Shown here: positions 1-9,299 of the stretch, one piece after another
Layout: each line of letters begins with the position of its first letter
Position numbering within the stretch: position 1 is the first letter of the stretch
NCBI RefSeq assembly: GCF_021245735.1
Contig: NZ_JAJISB010000030.1
Coordinates: forward strand, 17,954-81,953
Direction: 5' to 3'
DNA from: Brevibacillus daliensis
GTDB taxonomy: Bacteria; Bacillota; Bacilli; Brevibacillales; Brevibacillaceae
Length of the DNA: 64,000 bases
Notes under the pieces: model-generated
What the model was told of the DNA's origin: nothing
The model's database searches: none
The model's input: only the letters and a program-made list of their open reading frames with translations
Program-made: the position numbers and the translations under genes

Positions 1-113
1 GTACGAATTGTTTTTTCAGAACAATTCATTCTATCCGCAAGGTCTTGCACTAATAAATGTCCATCTGATTCAGATAACAAAACATATAAAATTTCTTGTT
101 GTCTATTATTCAT
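1..113 (-). CDS. N-terminus of an HTH transcriptional regulator, cut by the window edge
   Basis: Only the first 37 or so codons are inside the window. The start ATG (111-113) has an AGGTGA ribosome-binding site upstream. The visible residues form a winged-helix pattern, with a helix around EILYVLL followed by LVQDLADRMNCSEKTIR, as at the start of BglG/MtlR-type PRD regulators and DeoR-like repressors. No effector domain is visible, so the exact family is open. Confidence 0.6.
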   Translation of the reverse strand, partial: MNNRQQEILYVLLSESDGHLLVQDLADRMNCSEKTIR

Positions 114-457
114 CTGCTTCACCTGTTCTACTTATCCTTTTTAAAAGTATGATACAAATATAATTTGTTTATCATAACATATAGTCAAATTGACGAAACC
201 CTTGATTTTATAGTGGCACACGAATCTTATAGTAAAAGGAAAAAGTGGAAAAAATGTGATGCTGAACCACCGTCAACAGGTTGAACCACCAACATGGAGG
301 TGAGAGGGGAAAGCGGGCGTCAGGTACGATATCAGGTATAGTAAAAAAAGTGACGAATAATATTGAGAAAACAAATACGCATATACGCTAGTAATTTATT
401 CTTTTTATATTATAGTTAAAAACATCGTTAAGTATCGTACAACTGAATATAAGATAT
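114..457. other. Intergenic region, no supported gene
   Basis: These bases lie between the divergent regulator fragment and the terminator of the next minus-strand gene. They are AT-rich and contain a short imperfect direct repeat, TGAACCACC, at about 262 and 283. I see no open frame with a credible ribosome-binding site and no clear RNA structure. The promoter of the leftward regulator should lie here. Confidence 0.5.
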
Positions 458-524
458 AAAAATCCCTCTCTACTATGGAAACTTGCTGAAAATTTGCGGC
501 AAGTTTCCATGTAAAGGAGGGATT
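458..524 (-). terminator. Rho-independent terminator of the membrane-protein gene
   Basis: A 12-bp perfect stem, ATGGAAACTTGC (475-486) with GCAAGTTTCCAT (499-510), is extended outwards by AATCCCTC/GAGGGATT. Read leftwards it ends in a T run at about 459-463, directly downstream of the minus-strand gene at 538-987. Confidence 0.8.
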
Positions 525-537
525 ATATGTGTGATTC

Positions 538-987
538 TTATGATGGTGTGTTTGATTGACTTGCTTCTTTAATTTTCTCTTCTGCCAGCTGACCGAGTTG
601 GTCAATGTTTACGTTAAAATTGAAGTTTTTATAGTATACAGTAGCTTGAGGATCGCCTTTTTTTCCTTCAATTCGAATATTTGTCGTCTTAATAATGTAA
701 CTGCCATCTGGCTTAAATTCATAGTCCGCGTCTTTAATCTCTGCCTCAATAAGTGGCTTTACGGTGGAAGTGAATACTTCGTCTACACCATTCACTACTT
801 CTCGTCCCATATCTACTACTTGATCGGGAGTATAATTAAATCCAAAAACAAGAACGGCACCAATTACGAGAGCAAACAAAACTAGTTTGTATATCGCTTT
901 TAAAAAGAAATTAATGACAAACACGCCAAGCAAGACGAGCACAAGAATAACCCAATAGTCTTTTGCAAAGGTCAATAACTGTTCCAT
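538..987 (-). CDS. Small membrane-anchored protein of unknown function
   Basis: A 149-residue protein whose ATG follows AAAGGAGA at good spacing. Two hydrophobic segments lie near the N-terminus (about residues 12-30 and 34-50). A soluble, charged C-terminal domain of about 95 residues follows, with alternating strand-like patterns (YIIKTTNIRIEG, ATVYYKNFNFNV). This suggests a two-helix hairpin with the domain on one face of the membrane. I do not recognise a family. It stands alone, with its own terminator and no operon partner. Confidence 0.7.
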   Translation of the reverse strand: MEQLLTFAKDYWVILVLVLLGVFVINFFLKAIYKLVLFALVIGAVLVFGFNYTPDQVVDMGREVVNGVDEVFTSTVKPLIEAEIKDADYEFKPDGSYIIKTTNIRIEGKKGDPQATVYYKNFNFNVNIDQLGQLAEEKIKEASQSNTPS

Positions 988-1216
988 GTACTTCTCCTTT
1001 CGAAAACCAACGAATCAACATCTATCATACACAAATTGTAGCATAGACACAAATGAATAGAATTGGATACAACATTATACATTAGTAGATCAATTATATA
1101 ATACGTTTTCAGTGTAACAAGGTTACAATAATACGAATAAAGGGGAGTAGAAAGATATCAAAAAGATCATTCACCAGGAATTAGAAAATATCGTACCAAA
1201 AAAATGAAAAAAATAC
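988..1216. other. Intergenic region between the membrane-protein gene and the tRNA
   Basis: AT-rich, with no coding frame that has a ribosome-binding site. It must contain the leftward promoter of the gene at 538-987. No repeats of note were found. Confidence 0.5.
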
Positions 1217-1245
1217 TTGCTTTTCATAGAAAGATTTTATATACT
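1217..1245 (+). promoter_or_regulatory. Promoter of the tRNA-Ser gene
   Basis: A TTGCTT -35 box (1217-1222), a 17-base spacer and a TATACT -10 box (1240-1245) form a good housekeeping promoter ending 32 bases before the mature tRNA. Confidence 0.7.
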
Positions 1246-1277
1246 AATTTTTGCTGACAGATTACAGCATACATCAT

Positions 1278-1363
1278 GGAGGGATACCGAAGTGGTCATA
1301 ACGGGGCGGTCTTGAAAACCGTTAGGCGGCAACGTCACGGGGGTTCGAATCCCTCTCCCTCCG
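1278..1363 (+). tRNA. tRNA-Ser (anticodon UGA)
   Basis: An 86-base class II tRNA. The acceptor strands GGAGGGA and TCCCTCC pair over 7 bp with discriminator G. The anticodon loop CTTGAAA places TGA at 1313-1315. The long variable arm and the T loop TTCGAAT are typical of serine tRNAs. No CCA is encoded. It is followed by its own terminator. Confidence 0.95.
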
Positions 1364-1383
1364 TATATAAGAGTTTTTGCAAG

Positions 1384-1424
1384 AGAAGTCGAAAGCTTAC
1401 TAGCGTTCGACTTCTTTTCTTTTA
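1384..1424 (+). terminator. Terminator of tRNA-Ser
   Basis: A perfect 10-bp stem, AGAAGTCGAA/TTCGACTTCT, is followed by TTTCTTTT. Confidence 0.85.
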
Positions 1425-1529
1425 GTTGTGAAAGATCATAAATAAACCTTATCCAGTATCTATCATAATAGTGGTGATTACGTGTTCCGTCATGCATACA
1501 AAGAAGTTCGATCATTTATTAAAAAAAGC

Positions 1530-1584
1530 AAAAATAAGGTCGTTTACTGGAATAAATTATCTCCCGTAAACGACCTTATTTTTT
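1530..1584. terminator. Long hairpin with A/T tails on both sides (bidirectional terminator type)
   Basis: A perfect 15-bp inverted repeat, AATAAGGTCGTTTAC (1533-1547) with its complement at 1566-1580, is flanked by an A run on the left and a T run on the right. No gene immediately upstream needs it, so it may insulate the tetR operon. Nothing else was seen between 1425 and 1781. Confidence 0.7.
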
Positions 1585-1781
1585 AGGTGACTTATGTAAT
1601 GTATTTTATTGGCTTTTACAATTTCTTTGAAACAGGGAAGTCCATTCCGTGTGGAATATAAGGTAAAGCCAGTTATATAAAATCTCAAATAAAGCTCGGA
1701 GGTTATGAAGGAAGATAATACTTTTTGCAGATAATATTAAAAGAAAATTCTTTTTGCTTCCATTTTTTACGCATTAAGTGC

Positions 1782-1830
1782 TTGACGAATGAAAAATATA
1801 GAAGTATTATTCTTGTACTGACCAGTCAGT
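1782..1830 (+). promoter_or_regulatory. Promoter and palindromic operator of the TetR/efflux operon
   Basis: TTGACG (1782-1787), a 17-base spacer and TATTAT (1805-1810) make a near-consensus promoter. Just downstream, ACTGACCAGTCAGT (1817-1830) is a dyad with 6-base arms over the expected transcription start. This is where a TetR repressor would block initiation, so autoregulation of the operon is inferred. Confidence 0.75.
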
Positions 1831-1850
1831 TCAAAAATGGAGGAACGTGG

Positions 1851-2426
1851 ATGAGCAAAAAAAAGGAATTAATTTATGAATCTGCTTTAAATGCCTTTGC
1901 CAATCACGGTTATTCTTATACCACGATGGATGCTATTGCGGAGGAGGCGAAAGTAGCAAAGGGAACCTTGTACTACCATTTCAAAACAAAAGAGGAACTA
2001 TTCCTGTACGTTAACCAAAAAGGCGTGCAAATGTTGATAGATTCCGTAGCGGAAGCAATAAAAAACCCTACATTAACACCACAGCAACGTATTGTGCATG
2101 TACTCGATGAACATTTGCGTTTCTTTTCGGAGAATGAAAAATTGTGTACCTTGTTGTTAACCATCACGTCCGGGGATTTTGAGAGAGATGTTATCATTCG
2201 AGATCTGCTGGCGAACTATTTTACCTTAATGGAGAGTTATTTAGGCCAATTGCAGCAGAATGGGTTGATTGACTCGGCATTAGAGGTTCAGACGTTAGTC
2301 TCTGCTTTTTTTGGAAGTATCGCGTTTACCGTCCTACGTAAAATGTATCGAAAAGAAGAGATTTATACAGACGATACGAGGAATACGTTACTTTCCATGT
2401 GTAAAGGTGTTTTAGGAGTTCATTAA
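1851..2426 (+). CDS. TetR/AcrR-family transcriptional repressor
   Basis: A 191-residue protein, the family's normal size. The start ATG at 1851 follows GGAGGAACGTGG; an upstream in-frame ATG at 1725 precedes the promoter and was rejected. The N-terminal helix-turn-helix is clear at about residues 25-45 (AIAEEAKVAKGTLYYHFKTK). The C-terminal helical domain would bind a ligand. The gene lies directly ahead of an HlyD-type adaptor and an ABC-2 permease with only 26 bases between, so it most likely controls an efflux operon through the dyad at its own promoter. Confidence 0.9.
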   Translation: MSKKKELIYESALNAFANHGYSYTTMDAIAEEAKVAKGTLYYHFKTKEELFLYVNQKGVQMLIDSVAEAIKNPTLTPQQRIVHVLDEHLRFFSENEKLCTLLLTITSGDFERDVIIRDLLANYFTLMESYLGQLQQNGLIDSALEVQTLVSAFFGSIAFTVLRKMYRKEEIYTDDTRNTLLSMCKGVLGVH

Positions 2427-2452
2427 TATTGGATAGTGGGAGAAGATTAAAA

Positions 2453-3643
2453 ATGAGAGAGAATAAAAAAATGATACTGGGATTAGCTGGATTTGCTGTT
2501 CTGGTGGTTTTATTGGGTAGTTACTTGTTATTTTCAGAACAAACTAGTTATGCCGGGGAAGCACAGGCGATTACAGGAGTAGTGGAAGGACAGGAAGTTG
2601 ACCTTGCTTTCAAAACGCCAGGTACAATAGAGACGATCCTGGTAAAAGAAGGCGACCGTGTAAAAGCAGGTCAGGAGCTGGCCATTCTGTCTAGTGATGA
2701 AATTAGAGCGAAGAGAGATCAGGCAGAGGCTGCTTATCAAATGGCACAAGCGAAGCTGGGGCAGGCAAAAAAATCAGTTACTATTACAAATGGCACAAGT
2801 GATGCGACTGTAAAACAAGCGGAAGCAGCTAAGAGTGCGGCCATCGCTCAGCTTGAAGCCAACAAAAACGGTGCGCGTCCTGAAGAAATCAGTCAGTTAC
2901 AAAGCAAATTACAAGCCACCCAAACTGCGAAAGATTTGGCACAAACAAATCTGAAACGAATGCAGGATCTATTTAGTGAAGGTGCTGTTCCTCAGGTGAA
3001 AGTGGACGAAGCAAATGCAGAATGGGAAAAATATAGTGCCGAATATACTTCCGTTGAACAACAATTAAACATGGCAAAACAAGGTGCGCGTAAAGAACAG
3101 ATTGCTGCCTTGCAAGCTCAAGTAGATCAGGCAGATGCTGCCTACCAAAATGCACAGGCTGGTCGTGGTCAAGTAGGTTTAAGGGAGTCTGATGTTGCAT
3201 CAGCAGAAGCAGCTGTTAAACAGGCAAAAGGCGCACTAGATGAGGCAAATGCTTATCTTCGCAATACAACAATGAAAGCACCTGTTGATGGAATTATTAA
3301 ATCTGTCTCTTCACAAACAGGAGAGCTGGTTGCACAAGGTGCAGGCATCATGACCATTCAGGTTGAGCAAGAAAAATTTGTGAAGCTGTATGTTGATGAA
3401 AACCAACTAGGTTCTCTGAAGACAGGTGAAAAAACAAAATTATTTGTTCCAGCATTGAATAAAGAAGTAGAGGCAACTCTTCAAGTGATTTCTCCTGCAG
3501 CGGACTTTGCTGTAAAAAAAGCTACTCAAGAGTTAAATTCTCGTGACTTACGAGCATTCCAGGTGAAACTGGCTATAGCAGATGAAGATATTCGTCCAGG
3601 TTATACGGTGGAATGGGGACTTGAAGGGGCTGGACAGAAATGA
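2453..3643 (+). CDS. HlyD/membrane-fusion-type efflux adaptor
   Basis: A 396-residue protein with one N-terminal membrane anchor (about residues 8-27), a lipoyl-like half domain (EGQEVDLAFKTPGTIETILVKEGDRVKAG, split here only in description), and a long Ala/Gln-rich alpha-helical hairpin (about 80-260). A second lipoyl half and a beta-barrel region close the protein. ATG 2453 follows GGGAGAAG; a TTG at 2429 is a less likely start. In a Gram-positive cell such proteins work beside ABC or MFS exporters. The stop codon overlaps the next gene's start (ATGA), indicating translational coupling. Confidence 0.85.
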   Translation: MRENKKMILGLAGFAVLVVLLGSYLLFSEQTSYAGEAQAITGVVEGQEVDLAFKTPGTIETILVKEGDRVKAGQELAILSSDEIRAKRDQAEAAYQMAQAKLGQAKKSVTITNGTSDATVKQAEAAKSAAIAQLEANKNGARPEEISQLQSKLQATQTAKDLAQTNLKRMQDLFSEGAVPQVKVDEANAEWEKYSAEYTSVEQQLNMAKQGARKEQIAALQAQVDQADAAYQNAQAGRGQVGLRESDVASAEAAVKQAKGALDEANAYLRNTTMKAPVDGIIKSVSSQTGELVAQGAGIMTIQVEQEKFVKLYVDENQLGSLKTGEKTKLFVPALNKEVEATLQVISPAADFAVKKATQELNSRDLRAFQVKLAIADEDIRPGYTVEWGLEGAGQK

Positions 3644-4833
3644 ACAATGTCTGGCAACTGATGATAGAAGAGTGGAGATCAGTATGGACGAATAAAACAA
3701 TTCGACGTATCGTTTTTCTTGTCCCTGTAGTGTATATGACACTCTTTGGTTTCCTTTATTCTGAAAGCAGAGTAATGGAAATTCCTACGGTGATAGCTGA
3801 TCTCGATCAGACCGAGCTATCCCGTGAGATGATTCGATCAATTGATCATGACCAAACCTTCGCGGTCACTAAGGTTGTACAGACAGAGGAGGAAGCACAG
3901 CTGTTACTTGATCAGGGAGAGGTGCTGACCAGCTTCATCATTCCTCAGGGTCTAACAGTTAATGCTAAGGCTGGGAAACCTACAGAAGTTTTAAACATTA
4001 TTGATGGCAGTAATTTGTTAATTTCCAACACATCTGTTCGGGCAGCAAGTTCCTTAGTTAAGACCATTTCAGGTGGGGTTACGATCAAAAAACTGGAAGC
4101 AAAAGGAGAATGGGGCGACGCAGGACAGAACTTCGCCACTGGTATTGATTACCGATATCGGATTCTACATAATCCAACTTTTAATTACCTTTCTTTTATG
4201 CTGTTAGGTTTGGCGGGAACGGTTATGCAGCAGGTCGCTTTCCTAAGTGTTTCGCTTTCTGTTACACGTCAGAAAGAGACAGGTAGTTGGAATACTAGTT
4301 TGACGGCAAATCGTTTTTTTGCCTTGGCTATTAGTAAAATTTCCATTCACATGCTACTTGCAATGTTTAACTTTGCTATTTGCTTTGTCATGATGCTGAA
4401 AGTCTTTGACATTCCTTACTACGGTAATCTTGGGCTATTTGTATTAGTCGGTATTGTTTTCCATTTAGCAGTTATTTCGATCGGCTTTGCAATGTCAATT
4501 CTTGCTGGTAGCATGCTACAAGCAACTCAGTGGGCGATGATTGTTGCCGTTCCGTCGTTTATGCTTTCTGGATGGACTTGGCCAATTATTTCCATGCCAG
4601 ATTGGGTTGCAGCACTAGCAAATTGTTTACCGTTAACATATTTTCTACATGCAACCAGGGAAATTCTGAGCAAAGGACACGGCTGGGAATATGTAACACA
4701 TGATGTAAAAATTATGTTGTTAATGACTTTGATTTCACTATTTGCAGGATATGTTGCATATTTCTGGCAGAAGAATAGGGCGGTTGTAAAAAAATCAAGT
4801 ACATCAGAGATTGAAACTGTTAACATTTTGTAA
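3640..4833 (+). CDS. ABC-2-type transporter permease
   Basis: A 397-residue integral membrane protein. One segment near residues 24-42 is followed by an extracellular domain of about 130 residues. A cluster of five further segments between about 175 and 375 completes the ABC-2 permease layout seen in drug and polyketide exporters. It is the last gene of the TetR/HlyD operon. No ATPase gene follows, so the nucleotide-binding partner must be elsewhere or the system may be incomplete. Confidence 0.8.
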   Translation: MNNVWQLMIEEWRSVWTNKTIRRIVFLVPVVYMTLFGFLYSESRVMEIPTVIADLDQTELSREMIRSIDHDQTFAVTKVVQTEEEAQLLLDQGEVLTSFIIPQGLTVNAKAGKPTEVLNIIDGSNLLISNTSVRAASSLVKTISGGVTIKKLEAKGEWGDAGQNFATGIDYRYRILHNPTFNYLSFMLLGLAGTVMQQVAFLSVSLSVTRQKETGSWNTSLTANRFFALAISKISIHMLLAMFNFAICFVMMLKVFDIPYYGNLGLFVLVGIVFHLAVISIGFAMSILAGSMLQATQWAMIVAVPSFMLSGWTWPIISMPDWVAALANCLPLTYFLHATREILSKGHGWEYVTHDVKIMLLMTLISLFAGYVAYFWQKNRAVVKKSSTSEIETVNIL

Positions 4834-4926
4834 AAATCTCTTGTAACTACAGAGTACTTTTTTTACAATAAACGTAAACCTTTTATTAACAGCTTCCTAC
4901 ATTACAGTGCCCTAAGGAGGATTCCT

Positions 4927-5430
4927 ATGTCAGATGCTCATCTTAAGCAACTGTGCGAAGATACCTTTATCCGTTTGAAAAAGGTAAGCATAGAGTTGGA
5001 AAGATTCCTGAACAAAACGACGTTGTCTGCTTTGGTAGAAAGCTCAAGTGATGCACAGGAGTATGAATCTTACTACAGTAGCTACTTGTCTGATTTGCGT
5101 CGTTTGCTGGTTTATGCAGAAAATGCATATGAAAAAGTTGGAGTTTGCCTGCGTCGTGCTCGTTTTAATTCTGAATTTGCAGAGGATGCACTTTACCAGG
5201 TATACCAGACCTGTGTCATCAACTTCTACTATCCAAAAGGAGAAGTATATGATGAGGACGGTAGATACTCGTACACAGGGCAAGACTGTATTATTTTCCG
5301 CAAAGATGTTACACCAGAGTTAAGGGAACTAACGCTGACCCTCTCTAGAATTTTTGAACCGTTGCGTGATGATCTACAATATTACGAAACGGACTACATT
5401 ACGAAAAAACGTATGCAGGTTCAAAAGTAA
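4927..5430 (+). CDS. YpuI/DUF3907-like protein
   Basis: A 167-residue soluble protein starting at an ATG after a full AAGGAGG. It is mainly helical at first (about residues 1-90), then carries the motif VYDEDGRYSYTGQDCIIFR, which I associate with the Bacillus YpuI (DUF3907) family. No catalytic motif is visible and the family's role is unknown. It is monocistronic, with a terminator at 5539. Confidence 0.6.
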   Translation: MSDAHLKQLCEDTFIRLKKVSIELERFLNKTTLSALVESSSDAQEYESYYSSYLSDLRRLLVYAENAYEKVGVCLRRARFNSEFAEDALYQVYQTCVINFYYPKGEVYDEDGRYSYTGQDCIIFRKDVTPELRELTLTLSRIFEPLRDDLQYYETDYITKKRMQVQK

Positions 5431-5538
5431 GCGTGGATCTCAAGTAGTGAAATGTTAATGGTTAAACGGTTTACACATTATTTGAACTTATTCTTTGTTA
5501 CCTGTAAGAAGTCTCTTGAAAATTGATTGGTTTAACGT

Positions 5539-5578
5539 GGCAGCTGGTCACGCACTTGTGCGGATTGGCTGCCTTTTT
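5539..5578 (+). terminator. Rho-independent terminator
   Basis: GGCAGC (5539-5544) pairs with GGCTGCC (5568-5573), with an inner CGCAC/GTGCG stem, followed by TTTTT. Confidence 0.8.
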
Positions 5579-5656
5579 ACTTGATAAGTGATCTTTCTTT
5601 AAGCTAGCTAGAATTCACAACCATTAATCAAAAAATTTGTAAGAAAGGTATGTGCC

Positions 5657-7042
5657 ATGATCACAGATTATTTTGAAAAAAATCGAGATAAACATCTTAA
5701 GCAATTATGTGAACTGATCTCCATTCCCAGTATTAGTACGGATCCCGCATATAAAGATGATGTACGAGCCTGTGCGAATAACCTTGTATCCTACTTAAAA
5801 GAAATAGGCTTTGAACATGTTACATTCATTACTGACGAAAAAGATAGTCATCCAATCATCTATGCAGATTGGCTACATGCTCCAGATCAGCCAACTGTTC
5901 TGTTGTATGGTCATTATGATGTTCAACCGGCAGATCCGATTGAGGAATGGACAAGTCCGCCTTTTACTCCAGAAATTAGAGGAAATATATTATATGGAAG
6001 AGGGGCCAGTGATAACAAAGGTCAGTTCTTTATGCATTTACTTGTCTTTGAAGCCCTATTCCATACCTATGGGAGACTTCCTTTTAACGTAAAGCTATGC
6101 CTTGAAGGTGAAGAGGAAAGTGGTAGCAGCTTGTTGCTAAGCACCTTGCCCATTGAGAAAGAACGCTTTCAGGCTGATTATGTAATTTTGTCTGATACAG
6201 CTGTGATGGAAGAGAATAATCCTGCCATCTGTTACGGATTACGAGGATTGCTTGGTTTTCAAATCAGTTTATACGGTGCCAATAGAGATTTGCACTCTGG
6301 CGGATTTCATGGTGGCACCGTCCCCAATACGTTACATGCAATGGTTCAATTACTTGCTAGCATGAGAAATGAAGATGGGATGATAACCATTGATGGTTTC
6401 TATGATGATGTTGAACCTATTTCGGAGACAGAAAAACGCCTGCTTGCAGAGCTGCCTTTTCAGGAGAAAGAGTTCTATGAGAAGTTGGGTGTAACGGAGC
6501 AAGTGGGTGAACCGGGATATACAGCTTTAGAGCGTGTATGGACGAGGCCAACTCTCGAAATAAATGGAATGTATGGTGGATACCAAGGGGAAGGCAGCAA
6601 AACTGTTATCCCGAGAGAAGCACACGTAAAAATAACATGTCGGCTCGTATCCAATCAAGATCCTGATCGAATGGAGAAAATCATTCAGACTCATGTAGAA
6701 AAACATATACCAAAAGGAATTCGTGCCTCCTTGACGTTTGAAGATAAATCATATCCATATGTAGGCTCACTTGATCATCCTTGCCTAAAACTAGCTGCTC
6801 AGGCATTGGAAGAAGCTTTTGACAAACGGGTTTCGTTCATTCGAGCTGGTGGCTCTATTCCTGTGGTGGAATTATTTGCACGTGTGCTTCAGGTTCCGAT
6901 CATTATGATGGGATTTGCCTTGCCAGATGCTAATGCTCATGCACCTGACGAAAAATTCTCTCTTGCACATTTTGATAAGGGTATTCGTGCATTGTATCAA
7001 TATTATCTAATGCTAGGTGAACAAGAACAAAATAACGACTAG
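5657..7042 (+). CDS. M20-family metallopeptidase (dipeptidase type)
   Basis: A 461-residue cytosolic zinc peptidase. The dinuclear-site motifs are in order: YGHYDVQP (His86, Asp88), GASDNKGQ (Asp119), GEEESGS (Glu153 as probable base and Glu154 as ligand), a later SDT Asp and a C-terminal NAHAPDE His. A dimerisation domain is inserted in the middle, and the length fits the CNDP/M20A dipeptidase subgroup. Expected activity is hydrolysis of dipeptides; substrate preference cannot be read. ATG follows AAAGG. Single gene with its own terminator. Confidence 0.88.
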   Translation: MITDYFEKNRDKHLKQLCELISIPSISTDPAYKDDVRACANNLVSYLKEIGFEHVTFITDEKDSHPIIYADWLHAPDQPTVLLYGHYDVQPADPIEEWTSPPFTPEIRGNILYGRGASDNKGQFFMHLLVFEALFHTYGRLPFNVKLCLEGEEESGSSLLLSTLPIEKERFQADYVILSDTAVMEENNPAICYGLRGLLGFQISLYGANRDLHSGGFHGGTVPNTLHAMVQLLASMRNEDGMITIDGFYDDVEPISETEKRLLAELPFQEKEFYEKLGVTEQVGEPGYTALERVWTRPTLEINGMYGGYQGEGSKTVIPREAHVKITCRLVSNQDPDRMEKIIQTHVEKHIPKGIRASLTFEDKSYPYVGSLDHPCLKLAAQALEEAFDKRVSFIRAGGSIPVVELFARVLQVPIIMMGFALPDANAHAPDEKFSLAHFDKGIRALYQYYLMLGEQEQNND

Positions 7043-7062
7043 AGAATGATTGAAATATCAAG

Positions 7063-7090
7063 GGAGCCGAGTATACGGCTCCTTTGGTTG
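7063..7090 (+). terminator. Rho-independent terminator
   Basis: GGAGCCG (7063-7069) pairs with CGGCTCC (7076-7082), followed by a broken T run. Confidence 0.75.
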
Positions 7091-7135
7091 TTGTAGGGTA
7101 GTATTATTTAATGGTGCCTCATTCGTGCTTAAAGC

Positions 7136-7732
7136 TTACATCATTACAGGTGTACGAAAATGGCGGATAGCCTGATGAACTTGAGCTAGATATTCTTTTC
7201 TCTGTTCTTCAGAAGTGTTAGCGATCTCCGCAAAATTCCGATAGACAACAGGTTTGATTCCACAAAAATGCAAGATACCATCCACAACTTGTTTTTCCAT
7301 AACCGTGTCAAAACCACTTTGCTCCATTTCCTTAGCGGATTCACGAGTGGTGGTAAATACGATAGCCTGTTTATCAGTTAGAAGACCAATGGGACCAGTT
7401 GACTCATATCGGAAAGCAAATTGATTAGTCATGACTCTATCGATATATCCTTTGAGGATAGCAGGTTGTGACCACCACCAGACAGGATAAATCATCACCA
7501 GCAGATTCGCATTTCTGATTGAAACCTGTTCGTTCTTGATCTCATCAGGGATCTGGTCAGTCTCAATGCCATTCATATCTGAAGCAGAGAATACAGGAGA
7601 AAATTGTTCCTGATACAAATCACGTACTTCATACGAAATCCCTTCCTGATCAAACTGATTGGTTACTTCGTGCAGGATGGAGTGGCAAAAACTCTCTTTT
7701 CCTGGATGCGCAAACAGGACAATGGCTTTCAT
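7136..7732 (-). CDS. NAD(P)H:quinone oxidoreductase, flavodoxin-like fold
   Basis: A 198-residue protein of the NQO1/KefF/MdaB superfamily. The N-terminal FMN/FAD-binding strand-loop (VLFAHPGKESF) and the signature MIYPVWWWSQPAILKGY with a following IDRV are present. These enzymes reduce quinones by two electrons in the cytosol, protecting against redox cycling. It lies just downstream of the subtilisin gene on the same strand, separated by about 20 bases, so co-transcription is possible. Confidence 0.85.
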   Translation of the reverse strand: MKAIVLFAHPGKESFCHSILHEVTNQFDQEGISYEVRDLYQEQFSPVFSASDMNGIETDQIPDEIKNEQVSIRNANLLVMIYPVWWWSQPAILKGYIDRVMTNQFAFRYESTGPIGLLTDKQAIVFTTTRESAKEMEQSGFDTVMEKQVVDGILHFCGIKPVVYRNFAEIANTSEEQRKEYLAQVHQAIRHFRTPVMM

Positions 7733-7751
7733 CTAAGCTTGACCCCCTTAT

Positions 7752-9227
7752 TTACCTGGTAGTAGAAAATGGTTGAAACCCGCCAAAAAATCGATCAAAA
7801 AAGTTTTGCCAAGAGTTACGTGGAGTAGGGTGAGACGAAGGTGCTGGATGCTTGCGATTATTACTCTCCTCCAGTGCCTGTTTCACATTTACAAAACCAT
7901 GACCATACAACGTATCGTGGCCAGGTTCTCCCAAGTCCTTTGCAGTCTTTTCCATTATTTCTCGGATTTCGGTAACAGAAAGAGCAGGATTAACGGAACG
8001 AATAAGACTAGCAATAGCGGCAACATGTGGGCAAGCCATTGACGTGCCAGATAGAGCAGCATAATCCTTATAAATATAGGTACTTGGAATATCGACGCCC
8101 GGAGCTACTACGGATACAGGCGCACCGTAATTGGAGAATTCGGCTAACTGGTTCTTGTTATCTACCGCACCTACACCAATTACTTCAGGATAGGCTGCGG
8201 GAAAGCTGGGCTGATCAGTAGAATCGTTACCGGTAGCTGCTACCAGTACCACGTTTTTTTGATTAGCATAGGTACATGCTTGTTTCAACGCTGCTGATGG
8301 CGCATAATTGCCTACACTTAAATTAATTACCTTGGCACCATGATCTACTGCCCACTCTATTCCAATTGCAATATCTAAAGCAGTTCCACTGCCATCTGCA
8401 CCAATCGCCTTTATCGGCATAATTTTGCTGTTCCAGGATATTCCAGCAATCCCATCCCGGTTATTCGTACGCGCTGCGATGATTCCAGCAACATGTGATC
8501 CATGCCCATTATCATCTTGTGGTTGGTTCGTATCTGTTAGCACGTTATAACCTTTCACCAGCTTTCCCTGGAATTCAGGGTGTCCTAGATCAACTCCTGT
8601 ATCAACGACCGCTACGACTACGTCATCAGCACCCTGGCTAATTTCCCAACTTTGTTCCATATTGAGCTGACTAAGATTCCACTGGTATCGATTGTAATAG
8701 ACATCATTTGGAGTTTTGTTCGGCAGTAGTAAATAGTTAGGCTCTGCGTAGACCGATTCGGGATGTCTCGCAAAGACCTTCATCAACTCTTGGGTGGAGA
8801 GTGACCGTGATTTAATGATCATCGATTTGGAGCTTCGGAAGTCACGCTTAATGAAGCTGTCTGTCGCTTTGCACATTTTTTTTAGTTCTTCGTCGGAAGG
8901 ACGTTTCGTAAATCGCACAACAACTTCATTGTCGACGTAATGGCTTTTATCACGATTATTATGACGAATTGTTGTAATTTGAGGCTTATGTTCCATTTTG
9001 CTACGCATATCTTTTACTTGCTCGACATAGTCAATTTTGGGAACACTTCGTTCATCCATTGTAATGGCGTGCGCCTGTTGATTTGATTTTTTCACTTGTT
9101 GCTGGCTAGATGGAGATGGTCGAACAGATTCAGGTGAAGCCACTTTTGGCTTGGACATATATGAGTTATAGGTAAATAACCCTCCTACCAGTAATCCTAC
9201 AAAAACAAGTGTAAATATGGTCTTCAC
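7752..9227 (-). CDS. Subtilisin-like serine protease (S8), membrane-anchored or secreted
   Basis: A 491-residue protein. An N-terminal hydrophobic segment (about 5-22) acts as signal or anchor. A propeptide/I9-like region runs to about residue 165. The catalytic domain has Asp209 (VVDTGVDLGHPEF), His242 (NGHGSHVAG), oxyanion Asn334 (ATGNDS) and Ser396 (LSGTSMACPH), so the triad is complete. A short Pro/Ser-rich, aromatic tail follows. It is expected to degrade protein outside the membrane. ATG 9225-9227 has a GAGTGACAT-type ribosome-binding site. Confidence 0.93.
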   Translation of the reverse strand: MKTIFTLVFVGLLVGGLFTYNSYMSKPKVASPESVRPSPSSQQQVKKSNQQAHAITMDERSVPKIDYVEQVKDMRSKMEHKPQITTIRHNNRDKSHYVDNEVVVRFTKRPSDEELKKMCKATDSFIKRDFRSSKSMIIKSRSLSTQELMKVFARHPESVYAEPNYLLLPNKTPNDVYYNRYQWNLSQLNMEQSWEISQGADDVVVAVVDTGVDLGHPEFQGKLVKGYNVLTDTNQPQDDNGHGSHVAGIIAARTNNRDGIAGISWNSKIMPIKAIGADGSGTALDIAIGIEWAVDHGAKVINLSVGNYAPSAALKQACTYANQKNVVLVAATGNDSTDQPSFPAAYPEVIGVGAVDNKNQLAEFSNYGAPVSVVAPGVDIPSTYIYKDYAALSGTSMACPHVAAIASLIRSVNPALSVTEIREIMEKTAKDLGEPGHDTLYGHGFVNVKQALEESNNRKHPAPSSHPTPRNSWQNFFDRFFGGFQPFSTTR

Positions 9228-9299
9228 AATATGTCACTCCCTTATTACTCAATATGATATAGGCTGTGCTATTCCTCATGATTTCATAGGAGGAAAAAA

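Noticed and set aside
1237..1515. Minus-strand frame over the tRNA-Ser gene
   Set aside because: It is antisense to a confident tRNA and its terminator and has no ribosome-binding site.
2453..3643. CRISPR-like periodicity in the HlyD gene
   Set aside because: The repeats are Ala/Gln heptads of a coding coiled coil, not spaced direct DNA repeats.
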